This document shows positions 1 to 7,785 of a stretch of DNA of 64,000 bases, piece after piece (within the stretch, counting starts at the first letter, position 1; every line of letters starts with the position of its first letter). The DNA lies in NCBI RefSeq assembly GCF_018324205.1, contig NZ_AP023356.1, forward strand, positions 8,562,501 through 8,626,500. Direction: 5' to 3'. The translations under genes were made by a program, and so were the position numbers. Below the pieces are notes generated by a model. It made no database searches, was not told the DNA's origin, and was given only the letters and a program-made list of their open reading frames with translations. The stretch comes from Actinoplanes ianthinogenes (GTDB taxonomy: Bacteria; Actinomycetota; Actinomycetes; Mycobacteriales; Micromonosporaceae).

Positions 1-683
1 GGCAGGCACGGCACTTCGTCGCCGACCACGACGAGACCGAGCCGGATGCCGCCGGTGACGCGCCCCGGGCCGGCGCCCTGACCGCCTGGACGGAGCCGCG
101 CACCCTGCTGATCGGCCTGTTCGTGCTGGCCTTCGCGTTCACCGAGGGCGTCGGCAACGACTGGATCAGCGTGGCCGCGATCGACGGGCACCACGTCTCG
201 CCGACGCTGGGCACCCTCGCCTTCGCCGGCTTCCTGACCGCGATGACCATCGGCCGCTGGTTCGGCCCCGGGCTGCTGGACCGTTTCGGGCGCACCGCCG
301 TCGTGCGGGTGCTGGCGGTGATCGGCATCGCCGGTGTGGCGCTGTTCGTGTTCGGCCCGTCGCCGGTCTACGCCTACCTCGGCACGCTGCTCTGGGGCCT
401 GGGCGCCTCGCTCGGCTTCCCGGTCGGGATGAGCGCCGGCGGCGACGACCCGCGCCGCGCGGCCGCCCGGGTCAGCGTGATCGCCTCGATCGGCTACTGC
501 GCGTTCCTCGGCGGGCCGCCCACCATCGGCTTCCTCGGCGACCAGGTCGGGGTGCTGCGCGCGCTGATCGTGGTGGCCGCTCTGCTGACCATCGCTGTGC
601 TGATCGCCACCAATGTCCGTCCGCTGCCCGGGACCAGCCTGGTGCAGGATGACACCATGACGAAGTCCGATCGCGGCGCCTGA
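1..683 (+). CDS. MFS transporter, C-terminal part (truncated by window edge)
   Basis: The reading frame is open from the first bases of the window, so the 5' end lies outside; about 226 codons are visible. The visible part has a short hydrophilic loop (about residues 1-32) followed by six hydrophobic segments, with the conserved short loop GRWFGPGLLDRFGR between two of them, as in the second half of a 12-TM major facilitator. The tail is hydrophilic. Substrate cannot be told; the closest look is a sugar/drug permease of the FucP/YbjJ kind. A GNAT gene follows 13 bases downstream on the same strand. Confidence 0.8.
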   Translation, partial: QARHFVADHDETEPDAAGDAPRAGALTAWTEPRTLLIGLFVLAFAFTEGVGNDWISVAAIDGHHVSPTLGTLAFAGFLTAMTIGRWFGPGLLDRFGRTAVVRVLAVIGIAGVALFVFGPSPVYAYLGTLLWGLGASLGFPVGMSAGGDDPRRAAARVSVIASIGYCAFLGGPPTIGFLGDQVGVLRALIVVAALLTIAVLIATNVRPLPGTSLVQDDTMTKSDRGA

Positions 684-696
684 GGCCGTACCGACG

Positions 697-1218
697 ATGA
701 AGGTCCTGAAAACGGAGCGGCTGATCCTGCGCGGCTGGCGTGACGACGATCTCGACGCGATGGCCGAGGTCAATGGCGATCCGGAGGTGATGCGATACAT
801 CGCCGACGGGTCGGTGCGCGATCGCACCACCACCGCCGACAATCTCGCGAAATGGTCCCGCGGCTGGCGGGAGAACGGTTTCGGCCTGTTCGCCGTCGAG
901 ATCGCCGACACCGGTGAGATGGCCGGATTCACCGGCCTGGCCATTCCGGAATTCCTGCCCGAGGTGCTGCCGGCCGTGGAGATCGGCTGGCGACTGGGCC
1001 GCCGTTTCTGGGGGCACGGATATGCCACCGAGGCCGCCACGGCGGCTCTCGACTTCGCTTTCACCGAGTGCGATCTCGACCGGGTCGTCAGCATCCGGCA
1101 CGTCGACAACGTGCGGTCCGGCCGGGTCATGGAGAAAATCGGTTTGGCGTACGCCTTCAGCACGGTGGTCCCGGAAACCCGGCAACCCGTCGCCGTTCAC
1201 CAGGGCACGAGAGGCTGA
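697..1218 (+). CDS. GNAT family N-acetyltransferase (RimJ/RimL type)
   Basis: A 173-residue protein that opens with the typical TERLILR strand of the Acetyltransf_3 group and carries the acetyl-CoA loop around residues 105-115 (RRFWGHGYATEAATA), then the N-VRSGRVMEKIGL segment where the family has N-x-x-S-x-x-v-m-E-K-l-G. These enzymes transfer acetyl groups from acetyl-CoA to N-terminal or side-chain amines. The C-terminus is short compared with typical members (about 175-190). It starts 13 bases after the MFS stop and may be co-transcribed with it. The substrate is unknown. Confidence 0.85.
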   Translation: MKVLKTERLILRGWRDDDLDAMAEVNGDPEVMRYIADGSVRDRTTTADNLAKWSRGWRENGFGLFAVEIADTGEMAGFTGLAIPEFLPEVLPAVEIGWRLGRRFWGHGYATEAATAALDFAFTECDLDRVVSIRHVDNVRSGRVMEKIGLAYAFSTVVPETRQPVAVHQGTRG

Positions 1219-1275
1219 CGCCCTCCGCCGCCGGTGAGCTCGTCGCGCCGCATCGCCAAGCAGGTGAACTCGGGT

Positions 1276-1303
1276 GCATCCGTGCGGGTCGTGGCGAGCG
1301 AAC
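1276..1303 (+). promoter_or_regulatory. putative ECF (SigK-like) promoter of the sigma gene
   Basis: GCATCC at 1276-1281 is followed after exactly 17 bases by CGAAC at 1299-1303. The same arrangement (GGTGCATCC, 17 bases, CGAA) occurs upstream of the fasciclin gene at 2578-2604. From memory it resembles the mycobacterial SigK signature (CCATCC ... CCGAAT). It would place the transcript start near 1310, upstream of the TTG at 1339 and inside the longest ORF, arguing against the far upstream GTG at 1234. Confidence 0.5.
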
Positions 1304-1338
1304 AACCGGGAGACCCTGTGCGCGGGAGGAGGGATCGA

Positions 1339-1917
1339 TTGAGTTCCGACGACGAGTTCGCCGCGCGATGGCGCGACGGCGACGAACGGGCGCTGCGTGC
1401 CGCATATGACCGGCACGGCGCGGCCGTGCTCTATCTGGCGCAGCGCCTGCTGGGCAATCGGTCGGACGCGGAGGACGTCACCCAGCTGACCTTCGTGGCG
1501 GCGTGGGCCGGACGTGACACGTTCGATCCGGAGCGCGGCACGATGCTCGGCTGGTTGCTCGGCATCGCGCGGCGCAAGGCCGTGGACCGCCTGCGGTCCG
1601 CGGCGCGTGACGACCGTCTGACCGAGACGGTACGGTCGCAGCTCGCGCCGCCCGAGCAGCCGGAGAGCCCGGAGCGGATCGTCGACCGGTTGGTGGTCGC
1701 CGACGAGCTGGGCCGGTTGCCCGCCGAGCAGCGCCGCACGCTAGAACTGGCGTTCTTCGACGATCTCACGCATCCACAGATAGCCGCGGTCACCGGGCTG
1801 CCGCTCGGTACGGTCAAGAGTCATATCCGCCGTGGCATGGCGAACCTGCGACGTCGATGGGAGGTGGACGGTGCAGCATTTGGATCCCGAGCGGTTGGTC
1901 CTTCTCGCGCTCTCTGA
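1339..1917 (+). CDS. ECF RNA polymerase sigma factor, SigK-like
   Basis: A 192-residue sigma-70 family protein without sigma-1.1 or region 3. Region 2 is at about residues 20-90 (YDRHGAAVLYLAQRLLGNRSDAEDVTQLTFVAAW) and region 4 HTH near 135-180 (LPAEQRRTLELAFFDDLTHPQIAAVTGLPLGTVKSHIRRG). The TTG start at 1339 was chosen because GGAGGAGGG precedes it at good spacing and a promoter-like motif lies upstream; GTG 1318 is an alternative. The gene overlaps the anti-sigma gene by 47 bases, so the two are coupled. With the fasciclin gene downstream the order matches the SigK-RskA-MPT70/83 type of module, which is why a SigK-like role is proposed. Orthology was not tested. Confidence 0.85.
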   Translation: MSSDDEFAARWRDGDERALRAAYDRHGAAVLYLAQRLLGNRSDAEDVTQLTFVAAWAGRDTFDPERGTMLGWLLGIARRKAVDRLRSAARDDRLTETVRSQLAPPEQPESPERIVDRLVVADELGRLPAEQRRTLELAFFDDLTHPQIAAVTGLPLGTVKSHIRRGMANLRRRWEVDGAAFGSRAVGPSRAL

Positions 1918-2575
1918 GGAGGACACCGAGGTGAGCGAGTCGGAACACCTCGCGCGGTGTGCCGTCTGCCGGCACGACTTCGAGTCGTTGCGGACCGTGG
2001 CCGACCTCGGCGCGCAGACCGAGGAGCTGCGCGACCTGCCGCCACCGCCGGAGCGGATCTGGCGGGCCATCGAGGCGGACATCACCGGCCCGGCGCGGCC
2101 GGTGGCGCCGGTCACCGACCTGGCGACCCGGCGCGGCCGGTTCCGGCGCCTGCGGCCGCTCATCGCCGCGGCGGCCGCCGTGGTGCTGGCCGTGGCGGGC
2201 ACGGTCGCCGTCGACCGCTATCTGACCCGGCCACCGGCCGAGCAGGTGACCGCCCGGGCGACGCTGAGCCCGCTGCCCACGGTGCCGCCGTCGGCCGGCG
2301 GCAGCGTTCAGGTGCTCGCCGGCGGTGAGATGCGGATCGACGTACGCAATCTGCCGTTGACTTCCGGATTCCACGAGGTGTGGCTGATCGATCCGGACGA
2401 CCTGACGAAGATGGTGGCGATCGGCAACCTGACCGCGCGCTCGGAGGCGGTGCTGCCGGTGCCGCCGGGCACCGATCTGAGCCGGTACCGGCTGGTCGAC
2501 GTCAGCGACGAGCCGCACGACGGCGACGCCGCGCACTCCGGGCACAGCCTGCTCCGCGGAACTCTCACGAATTAG
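1871..2575 (+). CDS. anti-sigma factor, RskA-like, single-pass membrane protein
   Basis: A 234-residue protein. The N-terminal cytoplasmic part has the zinc anti-sigma motif H-x3-C-x2-C (H26, C30, C33), then an Ala/Val-rich transmembrane helix at about 97-118, then an extracytoplasmic RskA-type domain ending with VDVSDEP and a G-x-L-x-x-G-T-L tail. The GTG at 1871 was chosen because GGGAGGTGG sits just upstream; the ORF could open 13 codons earlier. It overlaps the sigma gene, as expected for a cognate pair: the protein holds the ECF sigma at the membrane until regulated proteolysis releases it (family knowledge). Confidence 0.85.
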   Translation: MQHLDPERLVLLALSEEDTEVSESEHLARCAVCRHDFESLRTVADLGAQTEELRDLPPPPERIWRAIEADITGPARPVAPVTDLATRRGRFRRLRPLIAAAAAVVLAVAGTVAVDRYLTRPPAEQVTARATLSPLPTVPPSAGGSVQVLAGGEMRIDVRNLPLTSGFHEVWLIDPDDLTKMVAIGNLTARSEAVLPVPPGTDLSRYRLVDVSDEPHDGDAAHSGHSLLRGTLTN

Positions 2576-2577
2576 GT

Positions 2578-2604
2578 GCATCCATCGGCGGCGACGCCGG
2601 CGAA
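2578..2604 (+). promoter_or_regulatory. putative ECF (SigK-like) promoter of the fasciclin gene
   Basis: GCATCC at 2578-2583 and CGAA at 2601-2604 are separated by 17 bases, repeating the element at 1276-1303 including the preceding GGT. It starts 2 bases after the anti-sigma stop codon and 83 bases before the fasciclin start, consistent with an autoregulated sigma that also drives the neighbouring exported protein. Confidence 0.5.
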
Positions 2605-2607
2605 GTA

Positions 2608-2637
2608 CGGGGTGGTGGCGGCAGAGCCACCACCCCG
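2608..2637 (+). promoter_or_regulatory. perfect 12-bp hairpin in the fasciclin 5' leader
   Basis: Bases 2608-2619 (CGGGGTGGTGGC) pair perfectly with 2626-2637 around the six-base loop GGCAGA. It lies downstream of the putative promoter and 23 bases before the start codon, so it would be in the mRNA leader. It could stabilise the transcript of an abundant secreted protein, or terminate read-through from the anti-sigma gene; no U-run follows. Confidence 0.6.
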
Positions 2638-2660
2638 ATCCTTCGGAAAGGACGCACACG

Positions 2661-3317
2661 ATGAGCTTCACCCGAGTCGGCAAGCGGGCCGCCGCGCTCA
2701 CGACCGCGGCGATCGTCGCCTCCGCCCTCTCCGCCGCGCCGGCCGCCGCGCACGGCACCACCAAGCCGCTCAAGACCAAGTCGCTGGCCGCGGTGCTGAC
2801 CGCGGACAAGAGCGGCTTCGACCACAACGGTCACGACTACGACATCCTCACCGCCGCGGTGCAGGCCGTGCTCAAGGCCAAGCCGGGCAGCAAGGTCGGC
2901 GTGCTCGCCGACGGCAAGACCGCCCTGACCGCGTTCCTGCCCAACGACCGGGCTTTCGAGCTGCTCGTCAAGGACATCACCAAGGCCAAGAAGCTGCCGA
3001 GCGAGAAGAAGGCGTTCACCGCCGTCGCCGGTCTCGGCATCGACACGGTCGAGGCGGTGCTGCTCTACCACGTGGTGCCGGGCGCCACGATCACCAAGAA
3101 GGCGGCGCTGAAGTCGGACAACGCCCGGCTGACCACCGCGGCGGGTTCGACGATCAAGGTCAACGTGTACGGGCCGCGCTGGCACAAGCGGATCTCGCTG
3201 ATCGACGCCGACCGCAGCGACCGCAACCCGCGGGTGGTCCGGTTCGACATCAACAAGGGCAACCGGCAGATCGCCCACGGCATCGACCGCGTCCTGCGCC
3301 CGATCGACCTGCCCTGA
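2661..3317 (+). CDS. secreted fasciclin (FAS1) domain protein
   Basis: A 218-residue protein with a signal peptide (residues 1 to about 30: RVGK, an Ala-rich core, then APAAAH). The mature part is one FAS1 domain with the H1 and H2 signatures: TAFLPNDRAF near 92-101, LLYHVVPGA near 133-141 and the closing GIDRVLRPIDLP. FAS1 proteins are extracellular adhesion/lipid-binding proteins; mycobacterial MPT70/MPT83 are the best known actinobacterial members and are controlled by SigK/RskA. AAAGGA precedes the ATG. The neighbouring sigma/anti-sigma genes and shared promoter motif point to the same wiring. Confidence 0.9.
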   Translation: MSFTRVGKRAAALTTAAIVASALSAAPAAAHGTTKPLKTKSLAAVLTADKSGFDHNGHDYDILTAAVQAVLKAKPGSKVGVLADGKTALTAFLPNDRAFELLVKDITKAKKLPSEKKAFTAVAGLGIDTVEAVLLYHVVPGATITKKAALKSDNARLTTAAGSTIKVNVYGPRWHKRISLIDADRSDRNPRVVRFDINKGNRQIAHGIDRVLRPIDLP

Positions 3318-3321
3318 TCCG

Positions 3322-3357
3322 GTGCCGGTGGGCGCGCGGGATCGCGCCCACCGGCAC
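3322..3357. terminator. bidirectional hairpin terminator
   Basis: A perfect 15-bp stem (3322-3336 with 3343-3357, loop CGGGAT) lies between the convergent fasciclin stop at 3317 and the aldo/keto reductase stop at 3364. There is no U-tract on either side, which is common for actinobacterial terminators. Confidence 0.7.
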
Positions 3358-3363
3358 TGCGGG

Positions 3364-4404
3364 TCAGTCCCGGGCCGTGCGGCGCCGGCGGCTCGCGTCG
3401 GTCAGCGCCGGCGGCTGGTAACCGTGGTCGCGGGCGGACAGCGTGACACCCGGCGGGACGATCTTGTCGATCTCGTCGAGGACGTCCGGGCTGAGCCGGG
3501 TCTGCGCCGCGTCGAGCTGACTCTCCAGCTGCTCGAACGTGCGCGGCCCGATGATCGGCGCGGTGACCGCCGGGTGTTCCAGCACGAAACCGAGCGCCAG
3601 GCGGATCAGCGAGATCCCGGCCTGCTCGGCGAGCTGGGCGAGCGCCTCCACCGCGTCGAGCTTCGCGGCGTTCTCCGGCGCGTCGATCTCGAAGCGTCCG
3701 GGCTGGTTGGCGCCGCGGCTGGTGGGCGGCTGGGCCCCGCCCTTGCGGAACTTGCCGGTCAGCCAGCCGCCGGCCAGCGGGCTCCACGGGATCACGGCGA
3801 GGCCGTACTTCTCGGCGATCGGCAGCACCTCGCGCTCCACGCCGCGGGCCAGGATCGAGTACGGCGGCTGCTCGGCCACCACCCGTTCCCGCCCGCGCCG
3901 CTCGGCGATCCACTGGCCCTCGACGATCGCCGACGGCTCGAACGTCGACGTGCCGATGTACCTGATCTTGCCCTGGTGCACCAGGTCGGAGAGGGCGCCG
4001 AGGGTCTCGTCGAAGTCGGTGTCCGGATCCGGCCGGTGCACCTGGTACAGGTCGATGTGGTCGGTGCGCAGCCGGCGCAGGCTGTTCTCCACCTCGCGGA
4101 CGATCCAGCGCCGCGAGTTGCCGGCGTGGTTCGGGTCGTCGCCGATCTGGCCGTGGAACTTGGTGGCCAGGAAGACGTCGTCGCGCCGGCCCTCCAGCGC
4201 CTTGCCGACGATCGTCTCGGACTCGCCCTGGCTGTACACGTCGGCGGTGTCGACCAGGTTGATCCCGGCGTCCAGGGCCCGGTGGATGATCCGGATGCTG
4301 TCGTCGTGGTCGGGGTTGCCGCGCGGGCCGAACATCATGGTGCCCAGCGCGAGCGCGCTGACCTTGACGCCGGTCCGGCCGAACGGCCGCAGCGGAATGG
4401 TCAC
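3364..4404 (-). CDS. aldo/keto reductase
   Basis: A 346-residue TIM-barrel oxidoreductase of the AKR superfamily. The catalytic tetrad is visible: Asp and Tyr in DTADVYSQGESE, Lys in ATKFHG and His in YQVHRPDPD. The NADPH-binding end (PIIGPRTFEQLE) is present near residue 285. The start is GTG at 4404, overlapping the stop of the upstream monooxygenase as GTGA (4401-4404), so it is the last gene of the sulfur operon. A likely role is reduction of an aldehyde or ketone released by the monooxygenases; this is inference from context. Confidence 0.88.
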   Translation of the reverse strand: MTIPLRPFGRTGVKVSALALGTMMFGPRGNPDHDDSIRIIHRALDAGINLVDTADVYSQGESETIVGKALEGRRDDVFLATKFHGQIGDDPNHAGNSRRWIVREVENSLRRLRTDHIDLYQVHRPDPDTDFDETLGALSDLVHQGKIRYIGTSTFEPSAIVEGQWIAERRGRERVVAEQPPYSILARGVEREVLPIAEKYGLAVIPWSPLAGGWLTGKFRKGGAQPPTSRGANQPGRFEIDAPENAAKLDAVEALAQLAEQAGISLIRLALGFVLEHPAVTAPIIGPRTFEQLESQLDAAQTRLSPDVLDEIDKIVPPGVTLSARDHGYQPPALTDASRRRRTARD

Positions 4405-5729
4405 TGGCTGATCAGCTCCAGCTGGTTGGCGGGGCGGGGGAGTCCGTAGTGCTCGCGCAGGGTGGACCCGGTGTACTCGGTGCGGAACAGGCCACGCTCC
4501 TGGAGGATCGGCACCACCTTGGTGGCGAACGCCTCGATCCCCGAGGGCAGTACGGCCGGCATGATGTTGAAGCCGTCCGCGGCGCCGTTCTCGAAGTACT
4601 GCTGGATGGTGTCGGCGATCTGCACCGGCGTGCCGGTGAAGGTGCGGTGCCCGCGGCCGCCGCCGAGCTTGCCGATGAGCTGGCGCACGGTCAGGTTCTC
4701 CCGCCGGCCCCAGTTGACGATCAGGGTGTACCGGCTCTTCATGCCCTCGATCTCGTCCTCGTCGGGCAGGTCGGCGGGCAGCGGCTCGTCCAGCTTCAGC
4801 CGCTCCGGGTCGATCCGCAGGATCGTGGAGAGCTGCGCAAGGGCGTGCTCGGGCGCGATCAGCCGCTCCAGCTCGGCGTCCAGCTCGCGGGCCTCGGCCT
4901 CGGTGTCACCGATCACCGGGACGATGCCGGGCAGGATGACCACCTGGTCGGGCTCGCGGCCGGCGGCGACGACCCGGCGCTTGAGGTCGGCGTAGAACGC
5001 CTGGCTCTCGGCGAGCGTGGGCTGCGCGGTGAAGACCGCCTCGGCCCACCTGGCCGCGAAGTCCTTGCCGTCCTCGGACGAGCCGGCCTGCACCAGCAAG
5101 GGATGCGCCTGCGGCGAGCGCGGCACGTTCAGCGGCCCCTCGACCCGGAAGTACGTGCCCTGGTGGCCGATCGCCCGGACCCGGTCGCGGACGGCGTGGA
5201 TGCCCGACTCCTTGTCCGCGATGATCGCGTCGTCGGTCCAGCTGTCCCACAGCTTCGTGGCGACCTCGAGGAACTCGTCGGCCCGCTCGTAGCGGCTCTT
5301 GTGCAGCGGCTGGTCCTGGAGGCCGAAGTTGCGGGCGGCCGCCTCGCCGGCGGTGGTGACGATGTTCCAGCCGGCCCGGCCGCCGGACAGGTGGTCGAGC
5401 GAGGCGAACCGGCGGGCCAGGTTGTAGGGGTCGTTGTAGGACGTGGAGGCGGTCGCGATCAGCCCGATCCGGCTGTTGGTCACGGCGAGCGCGGCCAGCA
5501 GGACGGTCGGCTCCAGCTTGCCGGACGGGCGGCGGCCCGGTTCGCTGAACAGCGCCGGTCCGTCGGCCAGGAAGACCGAGTCGAACTTGGCGTCCTCGGC
5601 GACCTTGGCGAGGTGCTGGTGGGCGGCGAGCGACAGGTTGGCGTGCGGGTCCGACTCGGGAAGCCGCCAGGACGCCTCGTGGTGACCGGTGTCGTGCAGG
5701 AACAGGTTGAAGTGGAGTTGCCGGGTCAT
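4401..5729 (-). CDS. LLM-class FMN-dependent monooxygenase, NtaA/SnaA/DszA family (copy 2)
   Basis: A 442-residue flavin monooxygenase. It opens with the family signature HFNLFLHDTGHHEASWR and carries ARRFASLDHLSGGRAGWNIVTT (about 103-124), SPQAHPLLVQAGSSEDGK and the C-terminal GGRGHRTFTGTP. Such enzymes use reduced FMN from a separate reductase to oxidise sulfones, sulfonates, alkyl sulfides or amino-polycarboxylates. The start at 5729 overlaps the previous stop as ATGA (5726-5729); longer versions of the ORF run into the upstream gene. It is a paralogue of the next gene upstream, so the pair arose by duplication or acts on successive substrates. Confidence 0.9.
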   Translation of the reverse strand: MTRQLHFNLFLHDTGHHEASWRLPESDPHANLSLAAHQHLAKVAEDAKFDSVFLADGPALFSEPGRRPSGKLEPTVLLAALAVTNSRIGLIATASTSYNDPYNLARRFASLDHLSGGRAGWNIVTTAGEAAARNFGLQDQPLHKSRYERADEFLEVATKLWDSWTDDAIIADKESGIHAVRDRVRAIGHQGTYFRVEGPLNVPRSPQAHPLLVQAGSSEDGKDFAARWAEAVFTAQPTLAESQAFYADLKRRVVAAGREPDQVVILPGIVPVIGDTEAEARELDAELERLIAPEHALAQLSTILRIDPERLKLDEPLPADLPDEDEIEGMKSRYTLIVNWGRRENLTVRQLIGKLGGGRGHRTFTGTPVQIADTIQQYFENGAADGFNIMPAVLPSGIEAFATKVVPILQERGLFRTEYTGSTLREHYGLPRPANQLELISQ

Positions 5730-7048
5730 CGTGCGCTCGTCTCCAGGTGATTGATGGGGCGTGGCAGGCCGTAGTGGTCCCGCAGGGTGGTGCCGTCGTA
5801 CTCGGTGCGGAACCGGCCCCGCTCCTGCAGGATCGGCACGACCTTGTCGACGAAGGCGAGGAGACCGGACGGCAGCACCGCCGGCATGATGTTGAAACCG
5901 TCCGCGGCGCCGTTGTCGAACCACTCCTCGAGGGCGTCGGCGACCTGCACCGGCGTACCGGCGAAGGTGCGGTGCCCGCGACCGCCGCCGAGACGGCCGA
6001 TCAGCTGGCGGACGGTCAGGTTCTCCCGCCGGGCCAGGTCGACGATCAGGGTGTACCGGCTCTTGGCGCCCTCGATCTCGTCCTCGGCCGGCAGGTCGGC
6101 GGGCAGCGGCTGGTCCAGGTCGAGGTCGTCCGGGTCGAGCTGGAAGCGCTCGGCCAGCTGGCGTTTCGCGTACTCCGGGCTGATCAGCCGGTCGAGCTCG
6201 GCGTCCAGCTCGCGGGCCTCGGCCTCGGTGTCGCCGATCACCGGGACGATGCCCGGCAGGATCTTGACGCCGTCCGGGTCACGGCCCAGGTCGGCGGTCC
6301 GCTTCTTCAGGTCGGCGTAGAACGCCTGCGCCTCGGCCAGGGTCTGCTGGGCGGTGAAGACGGCTTCGGCGTACCGGGCGGCGAACTGCTTGCCGTCCTC
6401 CGAGGAGCCGGCCTGCACCAGCAGCGGATAGCCCTGCGGCGAGCGCGGCACGTTGAGCGGCCCGTCGACGCGGAAGAACCGGCCGCGGTGGTTGATCGCG
6501 CGGACCTTCGCGGCGTCGGCGTGCACACCGGCCGCCTTGTCGGCCAGCACCGCGTCGTCGGACCAGCTGTCCCACAGTTTCGTGGTGACGTCGACGAACT
6601 CGGCGGCCCGCTCGTAGCGCTCGGAGTGCAGCGGCACGTCGTCCAGGCCGAAGTTGCGGGCCGCGTCGGCGCCGGCGGTGGTGACGATGTTCCAGCCGGC
6701 CCGGCCGCCGGAGACGTGGTCGACCGAGGCGAACCGGCGGGCCAGGTTGTACGGCTCGTTGTACGACGTCGACGCGGTCGCGATCAGCCCGATGTGCTCG
6801 GTGACCGCGGCCAGCGCGGTGAGCAGCACGGTCGGCTCCAGCTTGCCGGCCGGGCGGCGCCCGGGGTCGCCCTGGAGCACCGGGCTGTCGGCGAAGAAGA
6901 CCGAGTCCAGCTTGCCGCGCTCGGCGATCCGGGCCAGGTTCTGGAAGTGCTTGACGTCCCAGCTGGCGTACGGGTCGCTCTCGGGCAGCCGCCAGGACGC
7001 CTCGTGGTGCCCCACGCCCATCAAGAACGCGTTCAAATGCATCGTCAT
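5726..7048 (-). CDS. LLM-class FMN-dependent monooxygenase, NtaA/SnaA/DszA family (copy 1)
   Basis: A 440-residue protein with the same motifs as its neighbour (GVGHHEASWRLPESDP at the N-terminus, DHVSGGRAGWNIVTTAG, VQAGSSEDGKQFAARYAEAVF, GGRGHRTFAGTP). It belongs to the two-component flavin monooxygenases that need FMNH2 from a partner such as the reductase encoded at the head of this operon. The start at 7048 is fixed by the ATGA overlap with the ATPase stop (7045-7048). Substrate is not readable; the sulfonate-type ABC genes upstream suggest an organosulfur compound. Confidence 0.9.
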   Translation of the reverse strand: MTMHLNAFLMGVGHHEASWRLPESDPYASWDVKHFQNLARIAERGKLDSVFFADSPVLQGDPGRRPAGKLEPTVLLTALAAVTEHIGLIATASTSYNEPYNLARRFASVDHVSGGRAGWNIVTTAGADAARNFGLDDVPLHSERYERAAEFVDVTTKLWDSWSDDAVLADKAAGVHADAAKVRAINHRGRFFRVDGPLNVPRSPQGYPLLVQAGSSEDGKQFAARYAEAVFTAQQTLAEAQAFYADLKKRTADLGRDPDGVKILPGIVPVIGDTEAEARELDAELDRLISPEYAKRQLAERFQLDPDDLDLDQPLPADLPAEDEIEGAKSRYTLIVDLARRENLTVRQLIGRLGGGRGHRTFAGTPVQVADALEEWFDNGAADGFNIMPAVLPSGLLAFVDKVVPILQERGRFRTEYDGTTLRDHYGLPRPINHLETSAR

Positions 7049-7785
7049 CGGCGGCTCTCCTCGTCCACGCCCAGTTCGTCCAGCAGCAGGGTGCGCAGCG
7101 CGGTGAACGCCGGATCGGAGCGGGACCGGTCGGCCAGCTCCACCCGGACGTCGGTGCGCACCACCCCGGCGTCCAGCACGATCACCCGGTCGGCGAGCAC
7201 GATCGCCTCGTCCACGTCGTGGGTGACCAGCAGCACCGCCGGCCGGTGTGTCTCGCACAGCTTGCGCAGCAGCGCGTGCATCCGGATCCGGGTGAGCGCG
7301 TCCAGTGCGCCGAACGGCTCGTCGGCCAGCAGCAGCTGCGGCTCGCGGACCAGCGAGCGGGCCAGCGCGGCCCGCTGCTGCTCGCCGCCGGACAGCTGGT
7401 AGGGCCAGGCGCGCTCCCGCCCGGCCAGTCCGACCTCGGCGAGCGCCTGCCGGCCGCGGCCGTCCGCCTCGGGCCCGCGCAGCCCGAAGGTGACGTTGTC
7501 CAGGACCCGTTTCCAGGGCAGCAGCCGGGAGTCCTGGAAGACCACCGACACCGAGCCGGGGACCGCGATCCGGCCGTGCCCGGCGACGTCGCGGTCCAGC
7601 CCGGCGAGGGCGCGCAGCAGGGTGCTCTTGCCGGTGCCGGAGCGCCCGATCAGCGCCACGAACTCGCCGGCCGCGATGTCCAGGTCCAGTCCGTTGAGGA
7701 CGCCACCGTTGCTGCTGAAACTGCGATGCAGGTTCCGTACGCGTACGGCCGGCTCGGTGCTCAGTCGTCCAGCGTTCGTCGCCAC
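7045..7785 (-). CDS. ABC transporter ATP-binding protein, SsuB/TauB-type
   Basis: A 246-residue ATPase with Walker A GRSGTGKS (47-54), Q-loop VVFQDSRLLPW, signature LSGGEQQRAALARSL, Walker B LLLADEPFGALD and the switch His in LLVTHDVDE. GTG at 7785 was chosen because AAGGAGG precedes it by eight bases and the N-terminus then fits the family; the frame stays open far upstream only because it shadows the permease gene. It overlaps the permease by 25 bases. It energises uptake of sulfonate/nitrate/taurine-class substrates in the inner face of the membrane. Confidence 0.9.
   Translation of the reverse strand: MATNAGRLSTEPAVRVRNLHRSFSSNGGVLNGLDLDIAAGEFVALIGRSGTGKSTLLRALAGLDRDVAGHGRIAVPGSVSVVFQDSRLLPWKRVLDNVTFGLRGPEADGRGRQALAEVGLAGRERAWPYQLSGGEQQRAALARSLVREPQLLLADEPFGALDALTRIRMHALLRKLCETHRPAVLLVTHDVDEAIVLADRVIVLDAGVVRTDVRVELADRSRSDPAFTALRTLLLDELGVDEESRR

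Noticed and set aside
1234..1338. N-terminal extension of the sigma factor from GTG 1234
   Set aside because: The extension contains the promoter-like motif, has no family similarity and lacks a binding site; TTG 1339 has a good one.
4449..7402. long plus-strand frames opposite the two monooxygenase genes
   Set aside because: They are antisense shadows of well-supported genes with strong family motifs and consist of Arg/Val/Gly-rich sequence.
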